Below the pieces are notes generated by a model, which made no database searches, was not told where the DNA came from, and saw nothing but the letters and a program-made list of their open reading frames with translations. This document shows, in pieces, positions 6,970 through 8,083 of a stretch of DNA of 8,083 nt. The stretch is from SAR202 cluster bacterium (GTDB taxonomy: Bacteria > Chloroflexota > Dehalococcoidia > Lucifugimonadales > JASMAO01), in the NCBI GenBank assembly GCA_030754315.1, contig JASMAO010000151.1:1-8083 (forward strand), read 5' to 3'. Each line of letters opens with the position of its first letter. Positions within the stretch are counted from its first letter, which is position 1. Both the position numbers and the translations under genes were made by a program.

Positions 6970-8083
6970 ATTCCTATCGAATATGTAAAACTAGGGCGCA
7001 CTGGTACAAAGGTATCGAACATATGCCTTGGTACCGACAACTACGGTAATGAATGGGGATGCGACGAGCCGACCGCCCACCAAATCCTCGGAATGGCACT
7101 GGATGGTGGTATCAATTTCGTCGACACATCAGACTCTTACAACGAAGGTCGCTCAGAAACGATAATCGGAAACTATCTGACCAATTCACGTCGACGAAAT
7201 AATATTGTACTCGCAACAAAATACCGCTCAGCTGTAGGAGTCGGGGTAAATGATATCGGAGCCTCCAGGTACCATATTATTCGTGCAGTCGAAGAATCAC
7301 TTCGGAGACTCCAAACCGATCGCATCGATCTGCTCTACTGCCATTCCTGGGATGAAGAGACTCCTATCGAAGAAACCCTCCGCGCAGTCGATGATTTGAT
7401 ACACCAAGGCAAAGTCGTTTACGCTGGCGCTTCCAATTTCCCAACTTGGGTCTTAGCTAAAGGTCTCTGGACATCAGATGTGCGCAACTTATACCGTTTC
7501 GAGGCTATCCAAAGTGTATTCAATATCCTGCAGCCTGGATTAGGCCGGGAAATGATTCCATTCGCAGCCGAACATGCGCTTGCTGTGGTTCCTTATTCAC
7601 CGTTGGCTAGTGGAATGCTCACAGGCCAGCATGGAAACAGCGGCGAAGCGATCAGCGGGTCAAAGTTCGGTGCTCGTGACGATTCAAAAGGCGGTGGGCT
7701 GAAGTCCAGATACTTCAACAAAGCCGCATTCGATGCTACCGCAGAATTAATTTCCATCAGTGAAAAGCACAAACAGCCGGCTATTCGTCTCGCCTTACAA
7801 TGGGTCTCAGAATTCCCTGGGGTAACCGCTCCGATTTTTGGAGCTCGTAAGATCGAACATATATCAGGCGTACTCAAAGCATGGTCCGAATTAGCACCGA
7901 GAGAAGTAATGAACGAAGTGCGAACGCTTGCAAACGAATTCGAAGCACAAGCTCCAATGTCTTACCCTCCCAAACCAGCACACGCCTTGGCACCGCGGCC
8001 ATTAGCGGCCACAACCAAAAAAAAGGCAGAATTGTTGTATAACAAACGACTCGGAAACACAGGTCTTAAAATCTCTGAATACT
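6970..8083 (+). CDS. Aldo/keto reductase, open at the right edge, apparent ATT start
   Basis: The frame from 6970 reads without a stop to the end of the window (371 codons visible). The first 320 or so residues form a complete NAD(P)H-dependent aldo/keto reductase, reducing aldehydes or ketones or running in reverse. It starts IPIEYVKLGRTG, the usual N-terminal hairpin. The catalytic tetrad is Asp52 and Tyr57 (VDTSDSY), Lys84 (ATKY) and His125 (LLYCHS). GARKIEHISG near 292-301 matches the cofactor phosphate-binding segment near the C-terminus. The only initiation codons in place are ATT 6970 and ATC 6976; the first in-frame ATG (codon 42, 7093) would remove the first strands of the barrel. 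After the barrel come a Pro/Ala-rich tail (about 325-350) and a short Lys run, then a second aldo/keto reductase N-terminus in the same frame. So this is either a tandem fusion or a gene whose stop was lost to an indel in A8 at 8017-8024. Confidence 0.88.
   Translation, partial: MPIEYVKLGRTGTKVSNICLGTDNYGNEWGCDEPTAHQILGMALDGGINFVDTSDSYNEGRSETIIGNYLTNSRRRNNIVLATKYRSAVGVGVNDIGASRYHIIRAVEESLRRLQTDRIDLLYCHSWDEETPIEETLRAVDDLIHQGKVVYAGASNFPTWVLAKGLWTSDVRNLYRFEAIQSVFNILQPGLGREMIPFAAEHALAVVPYSPLASGMLTGQHGNSGEAISGSKFGARDDSKGGGLKSRYFNKAAFDATAELISISEKHKQPAIRLALQWVSEFPGVTAPIFGARKIEHISGVLKAWSELAPREVMNEVRTLANEFEAQAPMSYPPKPAHALAPRPLAATTKKKAELLYNKRLGNTGLKISEY
8032..8083 (+). CDS. Start of a second aldo/keto reductase (domain or separate gene), cut by the right edge
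   Basis: Codons from 8038 read YNKRLGNTGLKISEY, which matches the typical opening of aldo/keto reductases and the opening of the upstream copy (EYVKLGRTGTKVS). TTG at 8032 or 8035 could initiate it, with AAGG at 8023-8026 ending 5 nt before 8032. It is in the same frame as the upstream reductase and no stop separates them. With one extra A in the A8 run, the upstream frame would end at the TAA at 8040-8042, giving two overlapping genes. Only about 17 codons are visible, so family membership rests on the N-terminal hairpin alone. Confidence 0.55.
   Translation, partial: MLYNKRLGNTGLKISEY

Overview
This window is dense bacterial coding DNA of moderate GC. There is one leftward gene at the left edge and a rightward run of oxidoreductase genes built around a sulfatase. 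No RNA gene, IS element, CRISPR array or phage gene is visible. No taxonomic marker is present. The mix (GGT-family Ntn hydrolase, medium-chain Zn dehydrogenase, FGly-type sulfatase, GlcD-type flavin dehydrogenase, Gfo/Idh/MocA protein, aldo/keto reductases) resembles catabolic islands of free-living, often marine, heterotrophs such as SAR202-type Chloroflexota. That assignment is a low-confidence inference.

Layout: 1-1334 (minus) is a gamma-glutamyltransferase-family hydrolase cut by the left edge. 1335-1604 is a divergent control region with candidate promoters in both directions, each with a symmetric element in its spacer. 1605-2726 (plus) is a Zn-dependent alcohol/polyol dehydrogenase with a strong Shine-Dalgarno. 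2792-4195 is a cytoplasmic-type sulfatase, and 4235-5746 (possibly from 4199) a GlcD-like FAD-linked dehydrogenase; the spacing suggests these three form one operon. 5747-5877 is a short gap with a weak terminator-like element and a 9-bp inverted repeat. 5878-6933 is a Gfo/Idh/MocA dehydrogenase. From 6970 an aldo/keto reductase frame with no ATG/GTG/TTG start at its N-terminus runs open to the right edge, where a second aldo/keto reductase N-terminus begins in the same frame.

Taken together, the plus-strand genes look like a pathway that removes a sulfate ester from a small polyol or sugar-like molecule in the cytoplasm and oxidises or reduces the product with NAD(P)- and FAD-dependent enzymes. 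The substrate cannot be read from the sequence. Points most worth a second look are the ATT-started aldo/keto reductase, the in-frame tandem aldo/keto reductase junction next to an A8 run, the GGT-family protein that keeps its catalytic Thr but lacks glutamate-binding residues, and the unusual share of non-ATG starts.
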